Shown piece by piece: positions 55,670 to 64,000 of a stretch of DNA of 64,000 nucleotides; the stretch's first letter is position 1; every line of letters begins with the position of its first letter. The notes beneath the pieces are model-generated. The model was not told the origin of the DNA and searched no databases. It saw only the letters and a list, made by a program, of their open reading frames with translations. The translations under genes were made by a program, and so were the position numbers. Source of the stretch: Ewingella americana ATCC 33852 (GTDB lineage Bacteria; Pseudomonadota; Gammaproteobacteria; Enterobacterales; Enterobacteriaceae); NCBI RefSeq assembly GCF_000735345.1, contig NZ_JMPJ01000017.1:124001-188000 (forward strand), written 5' to 3'.

Positions 55670-57259
55670 ATGTCTCCAAGTGAATTCGCCCTCGAAGTGG
55701 CTAAACGCCGTACCTTCGCTATTATTTCTCACCCCGATGCGGGTAAAACGACCATCACTGAAAAGGTGTTGTTATTCGGACACGCGATTCAGACCGCCGG
55801 TACGGTAAAAGGCCGTGGCTCTAATAACCACGCAAAATCCGACTGGATGGAAATGGAAAAGCAGCGTGGTATCTCCATCACTACCTCCGTGATGCAGTTC
55901 CCGTACCGCCACTGTCTGGTTAACCTGCTCGACACCCCGGGGCACGAAGACTTCTCTGAAGATACTTACCGTACCCTGACGGCGGTTGACTGCTGTCTGA
56001 TGGTGATCGACGCCGCGAAAGGTGTAGAAGACCGTACCCGTAAGCTGATGGAAGTTACTCGTCTGCGCGATACGCCAATTCTTACCTTTATGAACAAACT
56101 CGACCGTGACATCCGTGACCCAATGGAAGTGATGGACGAAGTTGAGCGTGAGCTGAAGATTGCCTGCTCACCAATCACTTGGCCTATCGGCTGCGGCAAG
56201 CTGTTCAAAGGGGTTTACCACCTCTATAAAGACGAAACTTACCTGTATCAGACCGGTAAAGGTCACACCATTCAGGAAGTACGCATCGTTAAAGGGTTGA
56301 ATAACCCTGACCTCGACGCCGCCGTGGGTGAAGATCTGGCGAAGCAGCTGCGTGAAGAGCTGGAGCTGGTGCAGGGCGCGTCCCACGAGTTCGAGCAAGA
56401 AGCTTTCCTCAGTGGCGAACTGACGCCAGTGTTCTTCGGGACCGCATTGGGTAACTTCGGCGTTGATCATATGCTGGACGGCTTGGTTGAGTGGGCGCCA
56501 GCTCCGATGCCACGCAACACCGACCTGCGTGAAGTGAAAGCCAGCGACGAGAAGTTCACCGGATTCGTCTTTAAGATTCAGGCCAACATGGACCCGAAAC
56601 ACCGTGACCGCGTGGCTTTCATGCGCGTGGTGTCCGGCAAATATGAGAAAGGCATGAAGCTGCGCCAAGTGCGTACCGGCAAAGACGTGGTGATTTCTGA
56701 CGCCCTAACCTTTATGGCGGGCGACCGTTCGCACGTGGAAGAAGCCTATCCCGGCGATATCATCGGCTTGCACAACCACGGCACCATTCAGATTGGTGAC
56801 ACCTTCACTCAGGGCGAGAACATGAAGTTCACCGGCATTCCGAACTTCGCCCCAGAAATGTTCCGTCGTATTCGTCTGCGTGATCCGCTGAAGCAGAAAC
56901 AGCTGCTGAAAGGGCTGGTTCAGCTGTCGGAAGAGGGCGCAGTACAGGTATTCCGCCCAATCGCCAACAACGACCTTATCGTCGGCGCGGTCGGCGTGCT
57001 GCAGTTTGAAGTGGTGGTCGCGCGTCTGAAGAGCGAGTACAACGTTGAAGCGATTTACGAATCCGTCAACGTCAGCACCGCGCGCTGGGTTGAATGCAGC
57101 GACGTGAAGAAGTTCGAAGAGTTCAAGCGTAAGAACGAAGTTAACCTCGCGCTGGACGGCGGTGATAACCTGACTTACATCGCGCCGACCATGGTGAACC
57201 TGAATCTGGCGTCAGAGCGTTATCCAGAAGTGACGTTCCGCAAAACCCGCGAGCATTAA
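55670..57259 (+). CDS. prfC: Peptide chain release factor 3, PrfC
   Basis: Translational GTPase that recycles RF1 and RF2 after termination. It has 529 residues. The G1 motif HPDAGKTT (about 22-29), G2 region GISITTSV, G3 DTPGHED and G4 NKLD are intact. The ATG at 55670 ([13 protein letters not shown]) is favoured over a GTG three codons earlier because it matches Yersinia-type RF3. It is followed by osmY, the conserved neighbour. Confidence 0.96.
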   Translation: MSPSEFALEVAKRRTFAIISHPDAGKTTITEKVLLFGHAIQTAGTVKGRGSNNHAKSDWMEMEKQRGISITTSVMQFPYRHCLVNLLDTPGHEDFSEDTYRTLTAVDCCLMVIDAAKGVEDRTRKLMEVTRLRDTPILTFMNKLDRDIRDPMEVMDEVERELKIACSPITWPIGCGKLFKGVYHLYKDETYLYQTGKGHTIQEVRIVKGLNNPDLDAAVGEDLAKQLREELELVQGASHEFEQEAFLSGELTPVFFGTALGNFGVDHMLDGLVEWAPAPMPRNTDLREVKASDEKFTGFVFKIQANMDPKHRDRVAFMRVVSGKYEKGMKLRQVRTGKDVVISDALTFMAGDRSHVEEAYPGDIIGLHNHGTIQIGDTFTQGENMKFTGIPNFAPEMFRRIRLRDPLKQKQLLKGLVQLSEEGAVQVFRPIANNDLIVGAVGVLQFEVVVARLKSEYNVEAIYESVNVSTARWVECSDVKKFEEFKRKNEVNLALDGGDNLTYIAPTMVNLNLASERYPEVTFRKTREH

Positions 57260-57306
57260 TTTTCACTGCTCAGTTAACCTGATTCACGGGTTAACTCATC
57301 CACTTC

Positions 57307-57332
57307 AAAAGGCGACGATCATGTCGCCTTTT
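57307..57332 (+). terminator. Terminator after prfC
   Basis: Stem AAAGGCGAC / GTCGCCTTT with a 6-nt loop and a T run. Confidence 0.88.
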
Positions 57333-57491
57333 CTCTTTCTGCTTGCCCAAATCTGCTGATTTATTGTTTCCGCTGCGCAACTACTTTTGCGGTTTTCGTT
57401 GATTTATTGGGCAATAATGTCGCGTTTTGATCGGACTTGTCTGCATTTGGCGTCGATTTGGCATTCTTTCTCCCGCTCTTCGATTTCTCAG

Positions 57492-57719
57492 CTATATTAA
57501 ATCTGTGTGCAGCGAACGGTGGGTGAAATCACTGGTTCCGATTAATAAAGCAGAGTGTTATAGGGTAAAGGTGACAAATCTCACCCTTTGACGAATGACT
57601 CTACTGCACATGCAATAAGAGAAAGGTTTTTAACCAAGTTACAGACCTTAAGTCTGGTTCGATATTGCACAAAACCGTCACGACCATGTGACGTAAAGAG
57701 TCCGCCATTTTGGACTCAT
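57492..57719 (+). promoter_or_regulatory. osmY promoter and structured leader
   Basis: CTATATT at 57492-57498 is a good RpoS-type -10 element with the preferred C. The leader of about 230 nt contains two hairpins close to the start codon: CGTCAC / GTGACG (57676-57693) and GAGTCC / GGACTC (57698-57717). They end about 20 nt before the ATG and could influence translation. Confidence 0.5.
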
Positions 57720-57739
57720 AAACTGAAAGGAAGAAATCG

Positions 57740-58330
57740 ATGAAAAAGTCTAACTTTGCCTATTCCATGCTGGCCGTTGTTTTGAGCACCGCTGTAATGA
57801 GCGGGAGCGCATTGGCTGCAACCACCACTGATAGCGCGGGTGCAAAAATCGATAGCTCCATGAAGAAAGTTGATAGCTACATGGGCGACAGCGCCGTTAC
57901 AGCAAAAGTTAAAAGCGCACTGATCGATGACAAAGCGATCAAGAGCAATGATATCTCCGTCAAAACTGACAACGGCGTCGTGACGCTGAGTGGTTTTGTC
58001 GGTTCACAGGCTGAAGGCGAGCAAGCCGTAGCCGTGGCGACCAAAGTTGAAGGCGTGAAGTCCGTCAGCGATAAATTGCACACCAAAGACAGCAAAGAGC
58101 AGTCTGCGAAAGGCTACGCTGGCGACACCGCCACCACCACCTCGGTGAAAGCGAAGCTGCTGGCTGACGACATCGTTCCATCACGCATGGTTAAAGTTGA
58201 AACCACCGACGGTGTTGTTCAACTTTCCGGTTCAGTAAAAGATCAGGCGCAGGCCGATCGTGCTGAAAGCGTGGCTAAAACCGTTGACGGTGTAAAAAGC
58301 GTCAAAAATGATCTGAAAATCGCACCATAA
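57740..58330 (+). CDS. osmY: Periplasmic osmotic-stress chaperone OsmY
   Basis: RpoS- and osmolarity-induced periplasmic protein with two BON domains, acting as a chaperone near the membrane. It has 196 residues (201 in Escherichia). The signal peptide spans about 1-27 (cleavage after GSALA). BON domain 1 (about 50-115) and BON domain 2 (about 130-195) share the pattern VKVET-DGVV-LSGSV. The ATG follows AAGGAAG. Confidence 0.95.
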   Translation: MKKSNFAYSMLAVVLSTAVMSGSALAATTTDSAGAKIDSSMKKVDSYMGDSAVTAKVKSALIDDKAIKSNDISVKTDNGVVTLSGFVGSQAEGEQAVAVATKVEGVKSVSDKLHTKDSKEQSAKGYAGDTATTTSVKAKLLADDIVPSRMVKVETTDGVVQLSGSVKDQAQADRAESVAKTVDGVKSVKNDLKIAP

Positions 58331-58613
58331 GATTTTCGACCAAAGATTGCCTGTTTTGGCAGGCAATCTGCTCTTCAGCAGTAAGCGTTAACACCATAAA
58401 ACAGAACTCATGGGACCTTTCGCGCCAGAAAACAGTCAGTTTTTCTAACAGTTTCATTTTTACGACTATCTTTAAAAGGTAAGCATTTTTCTTTCAACAG
58501 GTGAAAAGCACTTTTGAAGCAGCCGAAAAGAAATGTTTAAAGCTGAACTGAGGCCCGGAATATTGGGTACCACATTGATTTGGGTAAAAGTTAAATAGGG
58601 TAAGGAGAAGCTT

Positions 58614-58775
58614 ATGTTTCGTTGGGGCATTATATTTCTAATCATCGCGCTTATCGCGGCGGCTCTTGGTTTCGGTGGTCTGGCTGGTACAGCTGCCTGG
58701 GCTGCGAAAATCGTCTTCGTCGTCGGTATCATCCTGTTCTTGGTGAGCCTGTTTACTGGACGTAAACGACTCTGA
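58614..58775 (+). CDS. ytjA: Small membrane protein YtjA (DUF1328)
   Basis: A 53-residue protein beginning [20 protein letters not shown] with two hydrophobic segments joined by an Ala/Gly turn and ending GRKRL. It is almost identical to Escherichia YtjA and lies at the same place between osmY and yjjU. The ATG follows AAGGAGAAG. The function is unknown; it is often linked to envelope stress. Confidence 0.92.
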   Translation: MFRWGIIFLIIALIAAALGFGGLAGTAAWAAKIVFVVGIILFLVSLFTGRKRL

Positions 58776-58813
58776 CACCAAGTCGGAAAGATTAAGTAGC
58801 AAGTAGAATCCTG

Positions 58814-58901
58814 CCGGGGATTAAATCTTACACTGAGGACCAACTTCTCGACATTAGAGAGTTTGGTTAACAGAAAGTAACGATTTAATCCCCGGTATTT
58901 T
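58814..58901. ncRNA. Nested long hairpin between ytjA and yjjU (candidate structured RNA)
   Basis: The outer arms CCGGGGATTAAATC (58814-58827) and GATTTAATCCCCGG (58882-58895) are perfectly complementary over 14 bp and continue with TTAC/GTAA after a one-base bulge. The inner arms at 58840-58849 and 58857-58866 form another stem of about nine pairs around a 7-nt loop. TATTTT follows the outer arm on the + strand. It could be a terminator of ytjA, a small RNA or a regulatory leader of yjjU. Confidence 0.45.
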
Positions 58902-58988
58902 GTCTGTTGATTACCCATATTAGAAAGACAATGTATGCTCTTAGTTGAGGCCCGCCATTTGTGAGGCCGAAATACTGAGGGAAAGGCG

Positions 58989-60200
58989 TTGGGATACAGA
59001 ATACCTGTCACGCTCGGCAACATTGAACCGCTGGCGTACAAACCCTACAAACCAGGCAAGATAGCGCTGGTGTGTGAAGGCGGCGGGCAACGGGGTATTT
59101 TCACCGCGGGCGTGCTGGATGAGTTCCAGCGTGCGGGGTTTAATCCGTTCGACCTGTATATCGGCACCTCTGCCGGGGCACAAAATCTCTCCGCTTTCGT
59201 CTGCGGCCAGCCGGGTTATGCCCGACGCGTTATCACGCGCTACACCACCAGTCCCCACTTCTTCAATCCTCTGCGCTTTGTGCGTGGCGGCCACTTGATC
59301 GACCTCGATTGGCTGGTGGAAGAAACCTCGAAAAACATGCCGCTGGCGATGGATACCGCCGAAAAGCTGCTGCTGGAAGGCCGCGAGTTTCTGATGTGCG
59401 CCTGCCGCAGCGATGATTACACCGCCAACTACTTCGCGCCGACGCGTGAGAATTGGCTGCCGGTGATCAAAGCCTCCAGCGCCATTCCTGGCTTCTATCG
59501 CATGGGCGTGGAGCTAGACGGCGTGAGCTACCAAGACGGCGGCATCAGCGACGCCATTCCGGTGGAAGAGGCTTATCGCCGTGGCGCGGACACGATCGTG
59601 GTGATCCGCACCGTGCCGTCCGCCATGTTCTACACCCCGCAGTGGATGAAGCGCATGGAGCAGTGGCTGAGCGAAAGTAGCCTGCAACAGCTGGTGCGCA
59701 TGATGCAGCACCACGAGAGCAGCTATCACCGCATTCAGCAATTCATCGAAAATCCGCCGGGGGATCTGCGCATCTTCGAGATCTTCCCGCCAAAACCGCT
59801 GGCCAGCCACGCGTTGGGCAGCCGTTTACCGGCGTTGAATCAGGATTACCACCTTGGCCGTCGCTGCGCGCGCTACTTCCTGTCTGCCGCGTCGCACTGG
59901 CTGATCCCGCGTGAAAAAGATAAGCCGCTGCCTTATATCGTGCCGCGCACCACGCGACCAAAACGCGTGGTGGTGCCGGAAGAGAATCCAGAAAACGTGG
60001 TGCCGATCGCGGCGGAAGCCGGGCCGGTGGAGCAGATCATTCTCGATCCCGCCGTGCTTACTGACATCGTGGCCGACGGCGGCATGGTGCGCGCGGCGGC
60101 CTTCAACGATGAGAGCCCATATCCCGCCAAAAGCAGCGCGCCTAAGCCTGAAGCTCCGGCTAAAGCCGAGGACAAACGCAGCGATGGTGAAAACCTGTAA
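58989..60200 (+). CDS. yjjU: Patatin-like phospholipase YjjU
   Basis: A 403-residue predicted lipid acyl hydrolase. The oxyanion loop EGGGQRGIFTAG (30-41), nucleophile Ser61 in GTSAG and the DGG of QDGGISDAIPV (about 180) form the catalytic dyad. A TTG start with GAGGGAAAGG upstream matches the family start MGYRIPVTLGNI. It is about 45 residues longer than Escherichia YjjU because of a charged Ala/Pro/Lys/Glu tail. The stop overlaps yjjV by one base (TAATG). Confidence 0.93.
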   Translation: MGYRIPVTLGNIEPLAYKPYKPGKIALVCEGGGQRGIFTAGVLDEFQRAGFNPFDLYIGTSAGAQNLSAFVCGQPGYARRVITRYTTSPHFFNPLRFVRGGHLIDLDWLVEETSKNMPLAMDTAEKLLLEGREFLMCACRSDDYTANYFAPTRENWLPVIKASSAIPGFYRMGVELDGVSYQDGGISDAIPVEEAYRRGADTIVVIRTVPSAMFYTPQWMKRMEQWLSESSLQQLVRMMQHHESSYHRIQQFIENPPGDLRIFEIFPPKPLASHALGSRLPALNQDYHLGRRCARYFLSAASHWLIPREKDKPLPYIVPRTTRPKRVVVPEENPENVVPIAAEAGPVEQIILDPAVLTDIVADGGMVRAAAFNDESPYPAKSSAPKPEAPAKAEDKRSDGENL

Positions 60201-60979
60201 TGGCGCATTTTGTTGATACCCACTGCCATTTCGATTTCCCGCCTTTTACCGGCGCCGAGGCCGAGAGCCTGTCGATGGCGGAACAGGCGGGGGTTCGCCA
60301 AATCATCGTTCCCGCCGTCACGTCGGACCGTTTTCAGGGCATTGTGCGGCTCGCCAAACAGCATCCCCAGCTGTACGCCGCGCTGGGCCTACATCCGCTG
60401 TACATTGCCCAGCACCATGATGCTGACATTGAGCTGTTGGACCGTTTTCTGGCTCAGCGAGATAGTAAGCTGGTGGCGGTAGGGGAGATTGGTTTGGATC
60501 TCTATATGGAAGAGCCGCAGTTTGCACGCCAACAGCGGCTGCTGAAATCGCAATTTGCCTTGGCGAAACGCGAAAATCTGCCGGTTATCCTGCACTCTCG
60601 CCGCAGTCACGATCAGCTGGCGGCAATGCTGCGTCAGGCCAAACTGCCGGCGACGGGCGTGGTTCACGGCTTTGCGGGCAGCCTTTCTCAGGCACAAGCC
60701 TTTGTTAAATTAGGCTTTGCCATCGGCGTTGGTGGCACCATCAGCTATGAGCGAGCGCAGAAAACCCGCAATGTCATGGCTCAGCTCCCTCTCTCCAGCT
60801 TGCTATTGGAAACCGACGCGCCGGATATGCCGCTGCAAGGTTTTCAGGGGCAGCCCAATCGCCCAGAGCGCGCCGCCACGGTGTTCGACGTGCTGTGCGA
60901 ACTTCGTGAAGAATCTCCTGAGCAAATTGCTGACGCCTTGCTTGAGAACACCCGCCGCGTTTTCGCGCTACCGGCCTGA
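60200..60979 (+). CDS. yjjV: TatD-family metal-dependent hydrolase YjjV
   Basis: A 259-residue TIM-barrel hydrolase related to the TatD 3'-5' deoxyribonuclease. Metal ligands are visible in DTHCHFDFP (His8, His10), GEIGLDLY (Glu near 96), PVILHSRRSHDQL and LLLETDAPDMP. It is co-translated with yjjU. In Escherichia yjjI and yjjW separate it from deoC; here they are absent. The substrate is not established. Confidence 0.93.
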   Translation: MAHFVDTHCHFDFPPFTGAEAESLSMAEQAGVRQIIVPAVTSDRFQGIVRLAKQHPQLYAALGLHPLYIAQHHDADIELLDRFLAQRDSKLVAVGEIGLDLYMEEPQFARQQRLLKSQFALAKRENLPVILHSRRSHDQLAAMLRQAKLPATGVVHGFAGSLSQAQAFVKLGFAIGVGGTISYERAQKTRNVMAQLPLSSLLLETDAPDMPLQGFQGQPNRPERAATVFDVLCELREESPEQIADALLENTRRVFALPA

Positions 60980-61014
60980 ATTTTGTGACTCGTTGCCCCT
61001 CCAAAAAGTGATTT

Positions 61015-61030
61015 TGTTATTTAAATAACA
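61015..61030. promoter_or_regulatory. DeoR operator (deoP1 region)
   Basis: TGTTATTTAAATAACA is a perfect 16-bp palindrome with the outer bases of the known DeoR operator TGTTAGAATTCTAACA. Confidence 0.75.
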
Positions 61031-61099
61031 TTTTAAATTCACTTAATACCAAGCTATAGCTTTTAGTGCGCATTTCCAAACCAGTGCTTCTTCTTTAAA

Positions 61100-61115
61100 T
61101 GTTATTATTATAACA
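61100..61115. promoter_or_regulatory. Second DeoR-like operator
   Basis: TGTTAT-TATT-ATAACA, arms identical to the site at 61015, 85 bp downstream. Paired operators would allow the looping known for DeoR. Confidence 0.65.
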
Positions 61116-61246
61116 TTCATCTCAGGATCACCGGTCGGTGATCACAGAGTGGGTAACCCGCCATCAGTTGTCATGAATCGGGTATACACTCTTATTAGGG
61201 TCGGATATTGAGCATAATTGCGCCATTCTCAGAATTGTTGCGGCTT

Positions 61247-61319
61247 AAATGTGATTTGAATCTCATTTGTGCAAGTAACGTTGCAAGCGGTTTTCATAAT
61301 TTGTGAAATACTGCACAGA
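61247..61319 (+). promoter_or_regulatory. deoP2-type CRP-CytR-CRP control region
   Basis: A strong CRP site (TGTGA-N6-TCTCA at 61250-61265, in an A/T-flanked AAATGTGA...CATTT context) and a second (TGTGA-N6-GCACA at 61302-61317) have centres 52 bp apart, as at Escherichia deoP2 (53 bp). Between them TGCAAG occurs twice (61270 and 61282), a CytR-type repeat. The geometry predicts a start near 61350. Confidence 0.75.
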
Positions 61320-61546
61320 GCAACCTGACACGGCGTGTTCAAATAGTCACAACGCATTGGCTGATGCCAATCAGGTGCGGTGAGAAGGATCTCATCTGCC
61401 AGCAGGGCGCGAATTCGCCTCTGTTCGCTGTCTTCAAGGAACCAAGTCCGCTCGCCAACCGTGCAGAGTTCGGCAACTTTTCCGAATTCATGACTGTATG
61501 CTCAGTTCTGGCTGGTCGCTGGAATTGAAAATTGTTGGAGAGTTTT

Positions 61547-62326
61547 ATGACCGATTTAACCGCCGCAGCACAACGCGCACTGAACCTGATGGATTTAACC
61601 ACCCTGAATGACGACGACACTGACGCCAAAGTGATCGCCCTGTGTCATCAGGCCAAAAGCCCGGCGGGCAACACCGCTGCTATCTGCATCTATCCACGAT
61701 TCATTCCGGTTGCGCGCAAAGCCCTGCGTGAGCAAGGTACGCCAGACATCCGTATCGCGACCGTCACTAACTTCCCACACGGCAACGATGACATTGAGAT
61801 CGCCGTGGCTGAAACCCGCGCGGCTATTGCCTATGGCGCAGACGAAGTTGACGTCGTATTCCCTTACCGCGCGCTGATTGCGGGCAACGAGCAGGTCGGT
61901 TTCGAGTTGGTGAAACAGTGTAAAGAAGCCTGTGCTGCCGCCAATGTGCTGCTGAAAGTGATCATCGAAACCGGTGAACTGAAGCAAGATTCGCTGATCC
62001 GCAAAGCGTCTGAAATCGCTATCAAAGCCGGGGCTGACTTCATCAAAACCTCAACCGGCAAGGTTCCGGTCAACGCGACCCTGCACAGCGCAGAGTTGAT
62101 GATGACGGTAATTGCAGAGATGGGCGTAGGCAAAGCCGTGGGCTTCAAGCCAGCGGGTGGCGTGAAAACGGCTGAAGACGCTGCGCAGTATCTGGCATTG
62201 GCAGACCGCCTACTGGGCCGCGAATGGGCTGACTCACGTCATTTCCGTTTCGGCGCATCAAGCCTGTTGGCCAGCCTGCTGACCACGCTGGGCCACGCTG
62301 ACCAAAAGTCTACCAGCAGCTATTGA
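61547..62326 (+). CDS. deoC: Deoxyribose-phosphate aldolase DeoC
   Basis: Class I aldolase splitting 2-deoxyribose-5-phosphate into acetaldehyde and glyceraldehyde-3-phosphate. It has 259 residues, as in Escherichia. Schiff-base Lys167 is in DFIKTSTGK, with a conserved Lys in [14 protein letters not shown]. The ATG at 61547 follows GGAG; the frame extends five codons earlier. It is the first gene of deoC-deoA-deoB, preceded by the DeoR/CRP/CytR region. Confidence 0.97.
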   Translation: MTDLTAAAQRALNLMDLTTLNDDDTDAKVIALCHQAKSPAGNTAAICIYPRFIPVARKALREQGTPDIRIATVTNFPHGNDDIEIAVAETRAAIAYGADEVDVVFPYRALIAGNEQVGFELVKQCKEACAAANVLLKVIIETGELKQDSLIRKASEIAIKAGADFIKTSTGKVPVNATLHSAELMMTVIAEMGVGKAVGFKPAGGVKTAEDAAQYLALADRLLGREWADSRHFRFGASSLLASLLTTLGHADQKSTSSY

Positions 62327-62343
62327 TGGTTAAGGCGCTGAGC

Positions 62344-62381
62344 TAACGCTTTCGGCGTTACGGGGTCCGGCTCGCCGGGCC
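62344..62381. other. Tandem hairpins in the deoC-deoA spacer
   Basis: TAACGC / GCGTTA (62344-62360) is followed immediately by GGTCCG / CGGGCC (62364-62381). Two adjacent GC-rich hairpins between co-transcribed genes suggest an RNA-stability or REP-like element. Confidence 0.45.
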
Positions 62382-62439
62382 TCTGCCATAGAACATCAAT
62401 AACTTCCTCTCTACATTCCTAGTCATTCAGGAGCACTCC

Positions 62440-63759
62440 GTGTTTCTCGCACAAGAAATTATTCGAAAAAAACGTGACGGACAGCCGCTAAGCGAAGAGG
62501 AAATTCGCTTTTTCATCAATGGGATCCGTGACAGTCAGGTGTCGGAAGGGCAGATTGCTGCTCTGGCGATGACCATCTATTTCAATGACATGAACATGAA
62601 AGAGCGCGTGGCGCTGACCATGGCGATGCGCGACTCAGGCACCGTATTGAACTGGAACAGCCTCAACCTTAATGGGCCGATTGTCGACAAACACTCCACC
62701 GGCGGCGTGGGCGACGTGACTTCGCTGATGCTTGGCCCTATGGTGGCGGCCTGTGGCGGCTACGTGCCAATGATCTCCGGGCGCGGTCTGGGCCATACCG
62801 GCGGCACGCTGGACAAACTGGAAGCCATTCCGGGCTTCGATATCTTCCCGGATGACAACCGTTTCCGCAGCATTATCAAAGACGTCGGCGTGGCTATCAT
62901 CGGCCAGACCAGCTCTTTGGCTCCGGCGGACAAACGCTTCTACGCCACCCGTGATATCACGGCGACCGTCGACTCTATCCCGCTGATCACCGGCTCCATT
63001 CTCGCCAAGAAACTGGCGGAAGGGCTGGACGCGCTGGTGATGGACGTCAAAGTCGGCTCTGGCGCATTTATGCCGACCTACCAGCTGTCAGAAGACTTGG
63101 CGCAGGCAATTGTTGACGTGGCTAACGGCGCGGGCTGCAAAACCACCGCGCTGCTGACCGACATGAATCAGGTGTTGGCTTCCAGCGCGGGTAACGCGGT
63201 GGAAGTACGCGAAGCCGTGCGCTTCCTGACGGGCGAATATCGCAACCCACGCTTGCTGGAAGTCACTATGGCGCTGTGCGTCGAGATGCTGATTTCCGGC
63301 GGTTTGGCCAGCGACGACGCCGACGCGCGCCGCCAGCTGCAAGCCGTGCTCGACAACGGCAAGGCGGCAGAGATCTTCGGCCGCATGGTCGCGGCGCAAA
63401 AAGGGCCGACCGATTTCATCGAGCGTTACGCCAGCTACTTGCCGCAGGCGACTCTCAGCAAGCCGGTCTACTCAGAGAAAGCCGGGATTGTCAGTGCTAT
63501 GGACACCCGTGCGCTGGGCATGGCGGTGGTATCACTGGGTGGCGGCCGTCGCCGCGCCAGCGACCCAATCGACTACAGCGTGGGTCTGACCAACATGGCG
63601 CACTTGGGCCAGCAGGTCGATACCCAGCAGCCATTAGCGATGATCCACGCCAGCAATGAAGAAGCGTGGCAGAGCGCCGCTGATGAAGTTCGCGCCGCCA
63701 TCGTCCTCAGTGACAAGGCGCCGGAAACCACGCCGGTGGTTTATCGCAGAATTAAATAA
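62440..63759 (+). CDS. deoA: Thymidine phosphorylase DeoA
   Basis: Phosphorolyses thymidine to thymine and deoxyribose-1-phosphate. It has 439 residues (440 in Escherichia). The phosphate and nucleoside site motifs [10 protein letters not shown] (about 83-92), [16 protein letters not shown] and KVGSGAFM are intact. A GTG start has a strong AGGAG seven bases upstream. It is the second gene of the deo operon. Confidence 0.97.
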   Translation: MFLAQEIIRKKRDGQPLSEEEIRFFINGIRDSQVSEGQIAALAMTIYFNDMNMKERVALTMAMRDSGTVLNWNSLNLNGPIVDKHSTGGVGDVTSLMLGPMVAACGGYVPMISGRGLGHTGGTLDKLEAIPGFDIFPDDNRFRSIIKDVGVAIIGQTSSLAPADKRFYATRDITATVDSIPLITGSILAKKLAEGLDALVMDVKVGSGAFMPTYQLSEDLAQAIVDVANGAGCKTTALLTDMNQVLASSAGNAVEVREAVRFLTGEYRNPRLLEVTMALCVEMLISGGLASDDADARRQLQAVLDNGKAAEIFGRMVAAQKGPTDFIERYASYLPQATLSKPVYSEKAGIVSAMDTRALGMAVVSLGGGRRRASDPIDYSVGLTNMAHLGQQVDTQQPLAMIHASNEEAWQSAADEVRAAIVLSDKAPETTPVVYRRIK

Positions 63760-63867
63760 TCGGATATTTGGGGGTTGAAAAAGCCTAGCTACGCCCCCAA
63801 TTCAATATGATCTGTGTGTCGGCCTGAACCGATGCACGCAACGAATAATTGAGCATAGGAGTGCAAG

Positions 63868-64000
63868 ATGAAACGTACGTTTATCATGGTACTGGACTCA
63901 TTCGGTATTGGTGCCAGTAAAGATGCTGAAAAATTCGGTGATGCAGGTTCTGACACATTGGGCCATATTGCTGCTGCCTGTGCACGTGGCGACGCCAACG
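63868..64000 (+). CDS. deoB: Phosphopentomutase DeoB (5' part, cut by window edge)
   Basis: Interconverts (deoxy)ribose-1- and 5-phosphate. The first 44 codons are visible: [20 protein letters not shown] with the metal-binding Asp10, then [11 protein letters not shown]. The ATG follows AGGAG. It is the third deo gene, continuing beyond the window. Confidence 0.95.
   Translation, partial: MKRTFIMVLDSFGIGASKDAEKFGDAGSDTLGHIAAACARGDAN

Noticed and set aside
63775-63802. TTGGGGG / CCCCCAA inverted repeat between deoA and deoB
   Set aside because: A 7-bp stem with a long loop and no T run; too weak to call a terminator or regulatory element.

Overview
This 64-kb window is chromosomal DNA of a member of the order Enterobacterales. 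Gene content and order match the Escherichia/Yersinia/Serratia framework: rsmC-holD-rimI ... prfC-osmY-ytjA-yjjU-yjjV-deoC-deoA-deoB, the chbBCARFG operon, the all (allantoate) genes, leuX and a leuQPV-type tRNA cluster. Missing yjjG, yjjI and yjjW, and the RF3 N-terminus ([13 protein letters not shown]), suggest a Yersiniaceae/Hafniaceae-like relative rather than Escherichia; the genus cannot be fixed from the sequence alone.

Layout. 1-686: start of ampH (peptidoglycan DD-peptidase, cut by the window edge). 799-18195: a purine-nitrogen (allantoate) locus. A leftward operon allF-allG-allH-allK plus an MFS transporter encodes oxamate carbamoyltransferase and carbamate kinase. The divergent rightward operon allD-allC-MFS-allE takes allantoate to oxalurate. 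gcl-hyi plus an ACS-type transporter handles glyoxylate, and allR (IclR) and allS (LysR) are the regulators. The locus can in principle run allantoate > ureidoglycine > ureidoglycolate > oxalurate > oxamate + carbamoyl phosphate > ATP. No allB, allA, glxR or glxK lies here.

18323-31210: tRNA-Leu(CAA) leuX followed by an AT-richer accessory island. It holds a small satellite-phage-like relic, a type I restriction-modification operon (hsdM-hsdS-hsdR, with an unusually long HsdM), the type IV enzyme Mrr, an unrecognised soluble/membrane gene pair and a Fic AMP-transferase gene preceded by an array of dyad repeats. No integrase or transposase is visible.

31235-36535: complete chitobiose operon chbB-chbC-chbA-chbR-chbF-chbG with a probable ChiX sRNA pairing site between chbB and chbC. 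36850-39145: MFS efflux gene and a divergent LysR regulator. 39660-41799: a porin and a lone HNH endonuclease with an EVE-like N-terminus. 42346-46891: serine uptake and deamination (sdaC, L-serine dehydratase) and an ATP-dependent dihydroxyacetone kinase. 46970-50990: SulP anion transporter, a membrane diguanylate cyclase and a DUF1435 protein.

51129-64000: three tandem tRNA-Leu(CAG) genes and the conserved block rsmC-holD-rimI-[hipBA]-prfC-osmY-ytjA-yjjU-yjjV-deoC-deoA-deoB. A HipBA-type toxin-antitoxin pair sits where Escherichia has yjjG and is preceded by five similarly spaced palindromes. The deo operon has two DeoR-like operators and a CRP-CytR-CRP control region.

The most distinctive signals are the hipBA operator ladder, the Fic dyad array, the two-gene unknown cassette in the leuX island, the EVE-HNH enzyme, the ChiX pairing site and a long nested hairpin between ytjA and yjjU.
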